Assembly (NCBI GenBank): GCA_008933735.1
Contig: WBUL01000001.1
Coordinates: forward strand, 1 to 64,000
DNA length: 64,000 nt
From: Anaerolineae bacterium
Lineage (GTDB): Bacteria > Chloroflexota > Anaerolineae > Aggregatilineales > J027
Direction: 5' to 3'
The translations under genes and the position numbers were made by a program. Shown piece by piece: positions 27,122 through 35,931 of the stretch. Position 1 is the stretch's first letter; every line of letters begins with the position of its first letter. The notes under the pieces were generated by a model that worked only from the letters and a program-made list of their open reading frames with translations, was not told the DNA's origin and searched no databases.

Positions 27122-28207
27122 CTAAAAATAGTCTTCGACGGCTTTCTGCCATGCAGTGATTTCCAGCGTGAAATGCTGGAATACACAGTTGTCCGGCAGA
27201 TCGGGCTGCTGGCGATAGGCCATATCCAACACCCGCGCTTCCACCGAAAATTTCTCCCCCTCAATCAGGGAATTTGCATCTAAAGCAGCAAGAGTCACCG
27301 CTTCACTCTCGATTTTTGCCCGCAGTTCAGGGGTATTCGCAACATATTCACTCATAAAAATATGACTGAAAGTTTGCATTGGATTTTTCACATCAAACAA
27401 CCAGAGTTCAAAGGCAGCCGCTTCCCACGGTTGGCGTGGTGAGTAGGTATGGGCAATGCTCAGCCCTACTTCGCCCAAAAATTCTCCTAATAGATCATTG
27501 GGATTGGGACACTCGACCGCAACCGCTTCGTCAAAGCGGTCGTTCCCGTGCACATAGGTAAACATGTGCTGAAGGATTGGTTTACGCTTGCCCTTAACGT
27601 CATAGTCGGTTTTGTACTGGGAGGCCGTCTTGCGGGCCGCCAGCGTTTCCAGCCAGACCATTGAATCATGGGATATTTGTCCCGACTTACGTTTGCCTTT
27701 TGCTTTGGCAGCGTTTGCTTTAACCACCAGCAAAAAGAGCAGTCCCAAGATTCCCATCGTCAGACAAAAAATAAGCGGCATACTAAAATTATCAGCATTC
27801 TGCGCGGCAGGCGGGGAGGAAGGTTCAGGCAGGGTTTGTAGGAAAGAATCAAGTTCTTCCTGGCCTGTAAAGGCCTTAAAAAATACATCTGTGTAGGAAT
27901 TAACGGGAGCAGCGACATCGGGAGGAAGAAAAACATACCTTGCCCCACGCAGTACCATTTCATCGAGAATTGGTTCAATGGGTTGGTCGGTTTCCCAATT
28001 CTCATAAAACGTGACCTGCTGCCCTTGCAGGGTAACAGTGCTGTATCCTGCGCCTTCAGTTTGTATGCCATACTCCTCGGCGCTGCTGGATAAAATCACA
28101 CCGACCGGTGAACCGACCTCAAGCACAGTTTGTGTTGGAGTAATCTCCTGCCGATAACACGCGCTTAACCCCAGAAGCAAAAAGATGAAGATCGATAGGC
28201 GTTTCAT
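27122..28207 (-). CDS. Lipoprotein with internal membrane segment, paralogous to its upstream neighbour
   Basis: A 361-aa protein. A lipobox (LLGLSAC, Cys17) marks a lipoprotein signal peptide. An outer domain (about 25-140) is followed by a membrane segment (about 143-163, MPLIFCLTMGILGLLFLLVV) and a basic KANAAKAKGKRK stop-transfer stretch, so the C-terminal domain (about 185-361) is cytoplasmic. That domain has the segment LGEVGLSIAHTY...AAFELWLFDVKNPMQTFSHIFMSE. The preceding gene shows the same pattern, so the two are paralogues. Function unknown. It is separated from that gene by 4 bases. Confidence 0.7.
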   Translation of the reverse strand: MKRLSIFIFLLLGLSACYRQEITPTQTVLEVGSPVGVILSSSAEEYGIQTEGAGYSTVTLQGQQVTFYENWETDQPIEPILDEMVLRGARYVFLPPDVAAPVNSYTDVFFKAFTGQEELDSFLQTLPEPSSPPAAQNADNFSMPLIFCLTMGILGLLFLLVVKANAAKAKGKRKSGQISHDSMVWLETLAARKTASQYKTDYDVKGKRKPILQHMFTYVHGNDRFDEAVAVECPNPNDLLGEFLGEVGLSIAHTYSPRQPWEAAAFELWLFDVKNPMQTFSHIFMSEYVANTPELRAKIESEAVTLAALDANSLIEGEKFSVEARVLDMAYRQQPDLPDNCVFQHFTLEITAWQKAVEDYF

Positions 28208-28211
28208 AAGT

Positions 28212-28694
28212 TTACGATTCCTTGTACCAAACCGCTGCTTCCAAAGTCATCCGGTCGAACAGATCACCGCGAAATTCAACATCCAATATACACGCCAGCA
28301 AACGGAGCGAGTCTGTTTCCAGAAAAATGGTCTTTCCGAGATAGGCAAACGTCGAGTCGTCATTGACGAGCCTGAAATCATCGTCGTAAAACTCATAAAA
28401 GGCGCCGGGCGTGAACAGTTTTTTGCTTACCGTATGATGATGATCGGTCAGCCACAGTTCAAACACTTCATCTCTGTCAAGCTGTAAACCAAATTCCCCA
28501 ACATGGCTGAAAAACTGAGTATCTACCGGGCAGACCTGGCGGTATTGGGCAGTACCGGACAGATAGACAAATGTGTTGTATGCGCTTGGAGGGGTCGGAT
28601 TGGCGAGCAAAATGTGTGATTTTAAGGAACGATGAAGCGCATAACCCATCCACAGAATAAGAAAAAGGAGAATCAGAACTATCAGCACTTCCAC
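28212..28694 (-). CDS. Small membrane-anchored protein, paralogue of the adjacent lipoprotein C-domain
   Basis: A 160-aa protein starting at GTG 28694 behind AAGGAA. An N-terminal hydrophobic helix (residues 2-20) anchors a domain containing VGEFGLQLDRDEVFELWLTDHHHTVSKKLFTPG, similar to the C-terminal domain of the neighbouring 361-aa lipoprotein. It then has ACILDVEFRGDLFDRMTLEAAVWY, a motif also mirrored there as EARVLDMAYRQQ...FQHFTLEITAW. Function unknown; the pair may form a heteromer. Confidence 0.65.
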   Translation of the reverse strand: MEVLIVLILLFLILWMGYALHRSLKSHILLANPTPPSAYNTFVYLSGTAQYRQVCPVDTQFFSHVGEFGLQLDRDEVFELWLTDHHHTVSKKLFTPGAFYEFYDDDFRLVNDDSTFAYLGKTIFLETDSLRLLACILDVEFRGDLFDRMTLEAAVWYKES

Positions 28695-28732
28695 GAGGAA
28701 AGTTCCTTTGATGATTGTTTTGATTATAGGGC

Positions 28733-28755
28733 AGGGTAACGGTGGCCGTTACCCT
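28733..28755 (-). terminator. Perfect 10-bp hairpin after the M42 operon
   Basis: AGGGTAACGG (28733-28742) pairs with CCGTTACCCT (28746-28755) around TGG, 15 bases after the last M42 gene on the minus strand. There is no clear T run. A TATAAT follows at once on the minus strand and may drive the next pair of genes. Confidence 0.55.
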
Positions 28756-28770
28756 CTTAATTGGGGGGAT

Positions 28771-29781
28771 TTAGACAGGGTGAGCATTCTTCACAGGGTT
28801 TGACAGCAGCGCCGTAAGCAAATCCACTGATGCCAACACATCGTTATAGTCCACCGTTTCGCTAACTGAATGCACATAGCGCGTCGGGATGCTAACCGTC
28901 CCGCAGGGTACACCTGCCCGTGCAAGCTGCATCGTTTCTGAGTCGGTGGTGCCCAGGGTAAGAACTTCCAGTTGATAAGGAATTTTGTGCTTCTCAGCAG
29001 TATCAACCATCCATTTTTTGATTTCGGGAGGAACGATATGTTTTACATCCATGACCTTGATAGCCACCCCTTTACCCAGTTCCACATCCATGTTGACGGT
29101 TTTAGGAACATCACCTGTCGAAGTCACATCAACGGCAAGTCCTAAATCGGGTTCAATCCCATATGCGGCCACCTGAGCGCCACGACTGCCCACCTCTTCC
29201 TGAACCGTAAATACAAAATACACCTCATGCGGCGATTTTTTCAGCCGTTTCATGGTTTCGATGGAGACCGCGCAAGAGATGCGATTGTCTATGCTTTTGG
29301 CTATCAACCGGCTCCCACGTTCGTCCATTGTGCGCCACAGGATTGCAGCATCCCCAACTTTAATATCAGCGTTGGATTCGACACTTTCGCTCACATCCAC
29401 GAAAAAACCAGTCATCGACGGGTTACGCTGACGATTGGTCAGGCCATGTTCCACCCCAATGGTCCCTATCACACCATTTTCAAATTTGACCCGGTTGCCA
29501 AACAGCGTATTTTGCAGCAGACCACCAATATTGGTAAACCGCAAAAAACCATCACGGTCGATGTGCGACACCATCAAGCCAATTTCATCCATGTGTGCCG
29601 CCACCATGATTTTCAGGCCGTTCTTTTTGGCCTTTCCTACCCGGCAAATGAGGTTTCCAAGCGCATCAACACGGATTTCATCGGCCAGTCCTTCAACTTC
29701 GTTGCGTATCAGCTCCCGTACCTGATGTTCAAACCCCGACGGCCCCCAGGCTTCAACCAATTTACGAATTAAGTCTTTCAT
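28771..29781 (-). CDS. M42-family aminopeptidase, copy 3 of a tandem set
   Basis: A 336-aa metallo-aminopeptidase of the M42 (glutamyl aminopeptidase/TET) family, expected to form cytoplasmic dodecameric particles that trim peptides. Ligand and catalytic motifs are present: AHMDEIGLMV, SIDNRISC, VQEEVGSRGAQ (catalytic Glu and metal Glu), AVDVTSTGD and the final YVHSVSE histidine. Length is normal. The PDZ-like insert (about 70-165) is typical of the family. It follows the second copy with a 6-base gap and is last in the operon before the hairpin. Confidence 0.9.
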   Translation of the reverse strand: MKDLIRKLVEAWGPSGFEHQVRELIRNEVEGLADEIRVDALGNLICRVGKAKKNGLKIMVAAHMDEIGLMVSHIDRDGFLRFTNIGGLLQNTLFGNRVKFENGVIGTIGVEHGLTNRQRNPSMTGFFVDVSESVESNADIKVGDAAILWRTMDERGSRLIAKSIDNRISCAVSIETMKRLKKSPHEVYFVFTVQEEVGSRGAQVAAYGIEPDLGLAVDVTSTGDVPKTVNMDVELGKGVAIKVMDVKHIVPPEIKKWMVDTAEKHKIPYQLEVLTLGTTDSETMQLARAGVPCGTVSIPTRYVHSVSETVDYNDVLASVDLLTALLSNPVKNAHPV

Positions 29782-29787
29782 CAGAAA

Positions 29788-30834
29788 TTACCTTTCCAGC
29801 GCAGATGGCGTAAGCCGCATTAAAGCCGTCCGGACAAGTTGGACCGTATGGTCAAAATCGGTCAAGGAAATGATGCTGTATGGGCTGTGCAGATAGCGGC
29901 ACGGCAGCGAAACCCCAAGGGTTGGCACGCCAGCGCCGGATTTATGGATCACCCCGGCGTCTGTACCTCCGGCGAACTGCGGTGAGCGAAACTGATGGGG
30001 AATGCCTTCGGATTCGGCTGTCTTCACAAAATGCCGCAGCAGGCCGGGATGGGCAATGCTGGTGCGATCCATGTAGCTGATTGCTGGCCCCTGCCCCAGT
30101 CTGGTTACCGTTGTCATGTCTGGCTCATCGGGGTCTTGCGGTATCTCGTGGCAGGCGGTTGCTTCCAGAATGATCGCAAAATCAGGCTGGACAGCCGCTG
30201 TCAGAACCGTCGCCCCACACAGACCGACCTCTTCCTGCACACTGAATACAGCGTACAAATCAAATGGGAATGGATCGCTCTGACACAGAGTAATTAATTC
30301 GGTACAGCCAGCCCGGTCATCAAAGGCCTTACAACGTACTACTGAATCTCGCAACGTGATGTATTGACTGTCAAATGCAACTCGCGTCCCAAAAGGCGCT
30401 GCGTTTTTTGCCGCTTCCTTGGTCGTGACACCAATATCGACTCTCATGTTTTGAATGGAGATAATCCCGTTGTCGCTGCCAAAATGGATCGGCTTCCAGA
30501 CAAACACACCAGGGAGTTTATCCTCACCGACCACAACGCGCAGAGCCGGCAGAATTTTGGCATCAATCCCACCGATACTCTCTACACTCAGCAGGCCGCT
30601 GCTGTCATGCCCCACCACCATGAAGCCAACTTCATCCATATGAGCAACAACCATCCCGCGCAAGGAGATTTTACCCGTCCCCTTTTTCAGGGCAATAATG
30701 TTACCCATCGTATCCACGCGCCATTCATCAACATGACCCTCAATGGCATCCACGATCAGGGCACGCACTTCGTCTTCTGCCCCCGAAACACCCACCGCTT
30801 CGGCAAGCTGCTTCAGCAAATCAACTCTATTCAT
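29788..30834 (-). CDS. M42-family aminopeptidase, copy 2 of a tandem set
   Basis: A 348-aa M42 peptidase. The start is ATG 30834 (MNRVDLLKQLAEAVGVSGAEDEV), overlapping the end of copy 1 by 8 bases; the longer frame to 30903 adds basic residues unlike the family. Motifs are AHMDEVGFMV, KAFDDRAGC, VQEEVGLCGATV, ILEATACHE and RYLHSPYS. One metal position is Glu (ILEAT) where the other two copies have Asp (AVDVT, TLDVT). Both occur in M42 enzymes, so this marks a different subgroup rather than a dead enzyme. It may differ in peptide specificity. Confidence 0.9.
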   Translation of the reverse strand: MNRVDLLKQLAEAVGVSGAEDEVRALIVDAIEGHVDEWRVDTMGNIIALKKGTGKISLRGMVVAHMDEVGFMVVGHDSSGLLSVESIGGIDAKILPALRVVVGEDKLPGVFVWKPIHFGSDNGIISIQNMRVDIGVTTKEAAKNAAPFGTRVAFDSQYITLRDSVVRCKAFDDRAGCTELITLCQSDPFPFDLYAVFSVQEEVGLCGATVLTAAVQPDFAIILEATACHEIPQDPDEPDMTTVTRLGQGPAISYMDRTSIAHPGLLRHFVKTAESEGIPHQFRSPQFAGGTDAGVIHKSGAGVPTLGVSLPCRYLHSPYSIISLTDFDHTVQLVRTALMRLTPSALER

Positions 30835-31930
30835 CGTCGTCGTTTTCGTCTTCTGAGGATTCTTTCTTTTCACGCTGCCACCTGAGTTTTTCCAGAAATT
30901 CATCGTCCAACTGAGAGATTAATTCCGCTATCAGGCGGCCTGTGCGTTTAATATCCTTCAGACTGACTGTTTCAACTGGGGTGTGCATGTTGCGAATAGG
31001 AATAGACAGCAAAATCGTGGGAATACCCTGCTGTGCTACCTGAATCGCCCACGCATCCGTCCCGCTTTTTCCTGGCAGGGGTTCCACATGCAGAGGAATT
31101 TCGATCTGTTTGCTCAGGGTCAAAACTTCGTCTACAAATCTTTGATGGAAGTTCGGCCCCACACAAATGACCGCCCCCTTGCCCAGTTCCTGTGTAAAAT
31201 CATCATTGACACCGGGCTGTTTAGCAAAGGTCACATCCAGGGTAATCGCCAAATCGGGATTTATTGCATGGGCGGCTGTGATCGCACCGTAATAACCGAC
31301 TTCTTCCTGTACAGAAGCTACGGCGTAGATATCCCACCAGTGTGTCCTTTTTTGCAGCAGTTCCAGACAGTACGACACCGCTGCGACGGAAGCGCGGTTG
31401 TCCATCGCTTTACCTGCTACGAATCCATTTTTAAGTTCCAGGAGGGGAGCATCCATCGTCACCAAGTCTCCCACTGAGACCAGTTCCATGACTTCTTCAG
31501 CAGGCAGGCCAAGATCAACCCATTGATCACTTAATTCTGGATAGACTTTTTTACCATCCCCTGTGGTATTGGAAATATGCGGAGGTACTGCTGCTACGAC
31601 ACCTGTCAGCGGGCGCTTGCCGTGCACGATCACAGACTTGGCCTGCATGATTCGTCCATCGGATCCTACCAAATCATTGAGCCGGACATACCCGTCCCGC
31701 ACTTCTGCCACGATCATCGCAATCTCGTCCATATGGGCGCAGAGCATGATACGGCGGCGGGGTTTTTTGCCGGTGCCATATTTAACCCCAATGAGATTAC
31801 CCAGCGCGGAAACCTGCAAATCATCGACTAATTTCGCCCAGGCATCTCGCAAGTAAGACCGCACATTCCCCTCGTGACCGGAAGGGCTGTGTAATTCGGT
31901 CAGTTTCTGAAGATGTTTTTTCAAATTCAT
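30827..31930 (-). CDS. M42-family aminopeptidase, copy 1 of a tandem set
   Basis: A 367-aa M42 peptidase. The start is ATG 31930 (MNLKKHLQKLTELHSPSGHEG), 7 bases after the stop of the Thr-rich protein; the longer frame reads through that gene's repeats in another phase and is not credible. Motifs are AHMDEIAMIV, KAMDNRASV, VQEEVGYYGAI, TLDVTFAKQ and IRNMHTPVE. The C-terminus is acidic (KESSEDENDDDE). First of three consecutive M42 genes that differ clearly in sequence, so the duplication is old. Confidence 0.9.
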   Translation of the reverse strand: MNLKKHLQKLTELHSPSGHEGNVRSYLRDAWAKLVDDLQVSALGNLIGVKYGTGKKPRRRIMLCAHMDEIAMIVAEVRDGYVRLNDLVGSDGRIMQAKSVIVHGKRPLTGVVAAVPPHISNTTGDGKKVYPELSDQWVDLGLPAEEVMELVSVGDLVTMDAPLLELKNGFVAGKAMDNRASVAAVSYCLELLQKRTHWWDIYAVASVQEEVGYYGAITAAHAINPDLAITLDVTFAKQPGVNDDFTQELGKGAVICVGPNFHQRFVDEVLTLSKQIEIPLHVEPLPGKSGTDAWAIQVAQQGIPTILLSIPIRNMHTPVETVSLKDIKRTGRLIAELISQLDDEFLEKLRWQREKKESSEDENDDDE

Positions 31931-31937
31931 CAATATC

Positions 31938-32525
31938 TTACCCTGATGTGCCGCCATCTGTAGCACCGCCATCTGTAGCACCGCCATCTGTCGTGCCACC
32001 GTCGGTAGTCCCGCCGTCTGTTGTGCCACCATCCGTTGTGCCGGGATCAGTGGTAGCTGTGAACGTGGGAGTAAAAGTAAGCGTCGGCAGCGGCGTGTCA
32101 GTTGGCAGCGGTGTGTTCGTCGGTAGCGGTGTGTTCGTTGGCAGCGGTGTATCTGTCGGTACAGAGGTCAGGGTGGGTGCAATAGTTACAGAAGGCAACG
32201 GTGTATTCGTCGGTCTGGGAGTATTGGTGCGCGGGATAAACTGTTGAGGCGTACTCACCAGATCACTTCCCTGGGTTTGCGTGGCGGCAGAGGTCGCTGT
32301 TCCCGAAGTCGCGCTCACCGTTGGGCTAACCGTCTGAGAAGTTAGCAGGGAGGGCTTGGTAGCCACATCCGGACTGCCGTTATCATCATCTGGTGCAACA
32401 GCCAGCAGCACCGCTCCAATGCAATAACAGGGAAGAGTCAGAATAATGATCGCAAAGAGAACCCGCTGCGTCAGTTTGCGGCGCTGCTCAACATCCTCGT
32501 AGATTTCAATATTTTGCGAGGCCAT
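31938..32525 (-). CDS. Single-pass membrane protein with Thr/Pro and Thr-Asp-Gly repeats
   Basis: A 195-aa protein. A charged N-terminus (about 1-20, cytoplasmic) and one membrane helix (about 22-44) precede an outer region. That region is low complexity: Thr/Ser-rich (about 55-90), six-residue PTNTPL units (about 95-150) and five-residue GTTDG units (about 168-195). It shares a juxtamembrane motif with the 959-aa repeat protein: TPQQFIPRTNTP here and TPGQFIPPTRGP there. No function can be assigned. It sits between the PH-like membrane protein (11-base gap) and the first M42 gene. Confidence 0.6.
   Translation of the reverse strand: MASQNIEIYEDVEQRRKLTQRVLFAIIILTLPCYCIGAVLLAVAPDDDNGSPDVATKPSLLTSQTVSPTVSATSGTATSAATQTQGSDLVSTPQQFIPRTNTPRPTNTPLPSVTIAPTLTSVPTDTPLPTNTPLPTNTPLPTDTPLPTLTFTPTFTATTDPGTTDGGTTDGGTTDGGTTDGGATDGGATDGGTSG
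31945..32165 (-). repeat. Short tandem repeats coding for GTTDG and PTNTPL units
   Basis: About six copies of a 15-bp unit (around 31950-32040) and about four of an 18-bp unit (around 32090-32165), all in frame. Such arrays change copy number by slippage. Confidence 0.8.
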
Positions 32526-32536
32526 ATTTTTTTACC

Positions 32537-33733
32537 TTAACGCAAGTCCACATAAGCAGGAACGGACAGCTTATCCGCCATATGCCGCACCGCATGATGA
32601 AACGGGGTGTCGTATTCATCGAGATGAAGGGGGTAACGTTCAATATCTGGTTGGCGAGACCGCACCTTATCCCAGTGCCAGCTTTTGCCCATAATACCTT
32701 CCACTTCACCCACAAGATAAAATTCATCGTTGGCACAAAGATGTACCCATGCGTCCTGAGAAATCAGCATCGGCTCATCTGACGAGCGCCGTCCCTGAGA
32801 ATGGGCTTTTTCCTGGCTCACCAGAAAATACTGCACATCTGTGTAAGGAATACGCCATGCCACAATCCCAGTCAGCGCACGTTCACTGCGAATTTCCTGC
32901 TTCATATCATCCAGTACAATCCGACTAGGAGTTAACATTGACCATAAATTTTCTACCGCGCTAAACGCCAGCACTGCCCCGATGCCAAAGGCCATATATG
33001 GCAGCCATTCTGGAGTCACAGGCGCAAGCCCTGAGGTGCGTGAGCCCACACCCAACAGCATAAACACTACAAACGCTCCCAGGAAAAAGAGGGTTCGCAT
33101 GGTGTAACTGAACATCCAACCGCGTGTTGCTTCCCAACGCATCCCCCCCCCTGAAGCCCGCAGGATCCAACGTCCCATTTCAATGGGCAAAGGGTGCAAA
33201 CTGACTTTTTCCTCCTGGGAGTCCTGGACGAGAATAGGCTCGGTGAAGACAGGAATCGCTGTTTCAGGGGAAGTGTTAGTTTGCTTTTCCACTGGAGCAA
33301 CTGCTTCAACAACCTGTGCAACTTCTGCCATCTGATCTGCCGCATTCACACGCAAAGGAACACCCAGCAGACTCGCCAAAGCATCGGAGACTTTCCAGGC
33401 ATCTTCGGCGTAACGATACTCCGCCGCCGCAGGCCAGACGAGAATGGGATATCGCTTCTGAAGTTGCTGGTTTTCATCATAAAGCATCAACCCCAGTTGC
33501 CAGCGTGAACGCATAGTCTCCCAATCCAGTGTAACCCAGGCCACATGATCTACGCGCAGGGTTGTTGAAAGCAACCCGACCTGCGTCGCAAAAGCCGGGT
33601 CAAAAACCACACCCGCATGATTGGCAATAACCAGGGGGCGGGCCGGGATTTCCAAATTTTGAACATGAACCAGACGCCATAACTCCTGTCCATATTCAAC
33701 GCTCAAGTCACTCGTGACCGAGATACTATCCAT
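32537..33733 (-). CDS. Two-helix membrane protein with a PH-like region
   Basis: A 398-aa protein of unknown role. The first 200 residues are soluble (alternating beta/alpha with RPLVIANHAGVVFDPAFATQ and a RYPILVWPAAAEYRYAEDAW segment). Two adjacent membrane helices follow (about 210-232 and 240-262). After them the pattern PSRIVLDDMKQEIRSERALTGIVAWRIPYTDVQYFLVSQE resembles the start of a membrane-associated PH/YdbT-like domain. ATG 33733 is chosen, but an in-frame start at 33754 would add seven residues. It lies 55 bases after thrS on the same strand. Confidence 0.6.
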   Translation of the reverse strand: MDSISVTSDLSVEYGQELWRLVHVQNLEIPARPLVIANHAGVVFDPAFATQVGLLSTTLRVDHVAWVTLDWETMRSRWQLGLMLYDENQQLQKRYPILVWPAAAEYRYAEDAWKVSDALASLLGVPLRVNAADQMAEVAQVVEAVAPVEKQTNTSPETAIPVFTEPILVQDSQEEKVSLHPLPIEMGRWILRASGGGMRWEATRGWMFSYTMRTLFFLGAFVVFMLLGVGSRTSGLAPVTPEWLPYMAFGIGAVLAFSAVENLWSMLTPSRIVLDDMKQEIRSERALTGIVAWRIPYTDVQYFLVSQEKAHSQGRRSSDEPMLISQDAWVHLCANDEFYLVGEVEGIMGKSWHWDKVRSRQPDIERYPLHLDEYDTPFHHAVRHMADKLSVPAYVDLR

Positions 33734-33788
33734 CAAATGACAATCCGATCCCAACGATGCGGGAGAAGTCTACAAGACAATCTACATT

Positions 33789-35552
33789 CTAGGCAAGTTC
33801 GAGTGAACGGTTTTCAACCAACGCTTTGGCTTTGGCAACAAATTCATCCACAGGAATCGCCCCTAAGTCGGTATCGTCACGCAGACGCACCGACACAGTT
33901 CCAGCCTCCACATCGCGCGGACCCAGCACCAGCAGATAGGGGATTTTCTGCAACCGGGCTTCAACAATCTTCTTCCCAAGCTGCCCTTTGCTAAACATCT
34001 CGACCCGGAAACCTTCATTTTTCAGTTCCAGCGCCAGACTTTCTGCTTCATCCTCGACCTTATTTGACACTGGCAGGATCGCCATCTGTAGCGGCGCTAA
34101 CCACAATGGGAATGCCCCATTAAAGTGCTCGATGAGAATCCCGATAAAACGTTCCAGACTGCCAAACGGTGCACGATGGATCATCACCGGACGATGGGGT
34201 TTGTTGTCTTCCCCGATATACTCCATTTCAAAGCGCTCAGGCAGGGTGTAATCCACCTGAACGGTCCCTAACTGCCATTCACGCTTAAGAACGTCACGGA
34301 AAATGAAATCCAGTTTAGGGCCGTAAAACGCAGCCTCCCCTTCCGCAAGCGAATAGTTCAGACCCAGTTTATCGCACGCCGTGATAATCGCACGGGTAGC
34401 TTTTTCCCAGAGATCGGGTGTCCCCACATATTTGTCGCTCTCTGGATCGCGGGTCCCTATACGTGCCCGAAAATCATTAAGGCCCAGCGCATTAAAAACA
34501 TACTGGATCAGGTCAACCACACCGATGAATTCATCGACAAGCTGCTCTGGCGTGACAAACAAATGCGCGTCATCAACAGTGAAACCGCGCACCCGCGTTA
34601 AACCTGCTAGTTCCCCAGACTGTTCGTAACGGTAAACAGTTCCAAATTCCGCATATCGGATCGGCAAATCGCGGTAAGAGCGCACCTCACTCTTGTAAAT
34701 CTGGATATGGTGCGGGCAGTTCATCGGTTTGAGCAGAAACTCATCCCCATCCACATTAATTGGATCATACTGACTGTCTTTATAATAGGGATAGTGGCCG
34801 GACGTTTTATAAAGCTCCAGACGAGCAATATGAGGCGTCACCACCGGATCATAACCGCGCTTAATTTGCTCCTGCCTCAAAAACCGTTCCAGAATATCAC
34901 GCACTACTGCACCACGCGGCATCCACAAGGGCAGGCCCTTCCCGACCAGCGGGCTAAAGGTAAACAGTTTTAACTGCGACCCAAGCACGCGATGGTCACG
35001 CCGCCTGGCCTCTTCCAACCGTTCCAGATGGTCTTTGAGGTCTTCTTCGGTTTCCCACGCCGTCCCATAAATCCGAGTCAGCATCTCTCGTTTTTCATCA
35101 CCGCGCCAATATGCCCCGGCAGGCTCTTTAAAAGTAATACTGAAGGCATCCGGGTTTAATGCGCCTGTGTCCTCGACATGCGGGCCCCGGCATAAATCCT
35201 GGAAGGTATCCTGGGTATAAGTGGTAATAAGCGCATCTTCACCGGCAAGCTCGTCAATCAGTTCAAGTTTATATTTTTGATTCGTGAAAATCCGCCGGGC
35301 TTCGTCTGCCGAGACCTCGCGCCGCGTAAACGGATGCTTGCCTTTTATGATGCCTTTCATGCGTTTTTCAACGGCGGCCAGATCCTCTTCAGTAATTGGA
35401 CGCGGCAGGTCAAAGTCATAATAAAAACCATCTTCAATCGGGGGGCCAATGGCAATTTGCGCTTCCGGGAAACGTTCCAACATGGCCTGTGCCATGACGT
35501 GAGCCATCGAATGGCGAATACGATACAGCTTGCTATCTTCGTAGCGCTCCAT
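33789..35552 (-). CDS. thrS: Threonyl-tRNA synthetase lacking the N-terminal TGS domain
   Basis: A 587-aa class II synthetase that charges tRNA-Thr. It begins directly with the editing domain (HSMAHVMAQA, residues 14-23, the HxxxH zinc-like site), so the TGS/N1 domain of about 60 residues seen in most ThrRS is absent. The catalytic core has the zinc cysteine in MNCPHH, motif 2 RYAEFGTVYRYEQSGELAGLTRVRGFTVDDAHLF, and motif 3 near MIHRAPFGSLERFIGILIEH. The C-terminal 110 residues are the anticodon-binding domain. ATG 35552 is preceded closely by the 114-aa gene. The threonine T-box upstream fits regulation by tRNA-Thr charging. Confidence 0.95.
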   Translation of the reverse strand: MERYEDSKLYRIRHSMAHVMAQAMLERFPEAQIAIGPPIEDGFYYDFDLPRPITEEDLAAVEKRMKGIIKGKHPFTRREVSADEARRIFTNQKYKLELIDELAGEDALITTYTQDTFQDLCRGPHVEDTGALNPDAFSITFKEPAGAYWRGDEKREMLTRIYGTAWETEEDLKDHLERLEEARRRDHRVLGSQLKLFTFSPLVGKGLPLWMPRGAVVRDILERFLRQEQIKRGYDPVVTPHIARLELYKTSGHYPYYKDSQYDPINVDGDEFLLKPMNCPHHIQIYKSEVRSYRDLPIRYAEFGTVYRYEQSGELAGLTRVRGFTVDDAHLFVTPEQLVDEFIGVVDLIQYVFNALGLNDFRARIGTRDPESDKYVGTPDLWEKATRAIITACDKLGLNYSLAEGEAAFYGPKLDFIFRDVLKREWQLGTVQVDYTLPERFEMEYIGEDNKPHRPVMIHRAPFGSLERFIGILIEHFNGAFPLWLAPLQMAILPVSNKVEDEAESLALELKNEGFRVEMFSKGQLGKKIVEARLQKIPYLLVLGPRDVEAGTVSVRLRDDTDLGAIPVDEFVAKAKALVENRSLELA

Positions 35553-35560
35553 ATGGGTTC

Positions 35561-35905
35561 CTATTCTACGGGTGAACTTTCAGGTAAATCAGTGACCAGG
35601 TCAAAGACAGATTCAAATGTCCCTAAGGTCAGTAAATCTTCAACCACATCTTCAATCGACTCGCGGTTCAGGCGTTCAACTATGACATGGGGGGTTTCCA
35701 ACGCAACAAAACCAGCCCGTCCCAGTATACCTTCAGTAACGGCAACGGCCACACTCATTTCCATCTGCTGTTTGAGGTAGGCCAGCGTCACAAAATGCGC
35801 CGTCCATACTTCCCCATTAACCATTTCGACCATCACATCGACCCCATCCGTCGCCGGATCGAAATCCTCGTCCAGGGTATCCATCCAAATCCGCTTTACA
35901 ATCAT
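35561..35905 (-). CDS. Hypothetical 114-aa acidic protein between the T-box and thrS
   Basis: A small acidic soluble protein (MIVKRIWMDTLDEDFDPATDGVDVMVEMVNGEVWTAHFVTLAYLKQQMEMS...) with no recognised family. It ends 8 bases before thrS and is the first gene behind the threonine T-box, so it should be induced together with thrS when threonine is scarce. The pattern of strands then helices (VMVEMVNGEVWTAHFVTL; RESIEDVVEDLLTLGTFESVFD) suggests a compact fold. Confidence 0.6.
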   Translation of the reverse strand: MIVKRIWMDTLDEDFDPATDGVDVMVEMVNGEVWTAHFVTLAYLKQQMEMSVAVAVTEGILGRAGFVALETPHVIVERLNRESIEDVVEDLLTLGTFESVFDLVTDLPESSPVE

Positions 35906-35931
35906 GATCGCATTACCTCATAGCCTGTAAA

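Noticed and set aside
30834..30903. Longer N-terminus of the second M42 peptidase
   Set aside because: The added residues (MNFWKNSGGSVKRKNPQ) lie within the end of the previous M42 gene and do not match the family.
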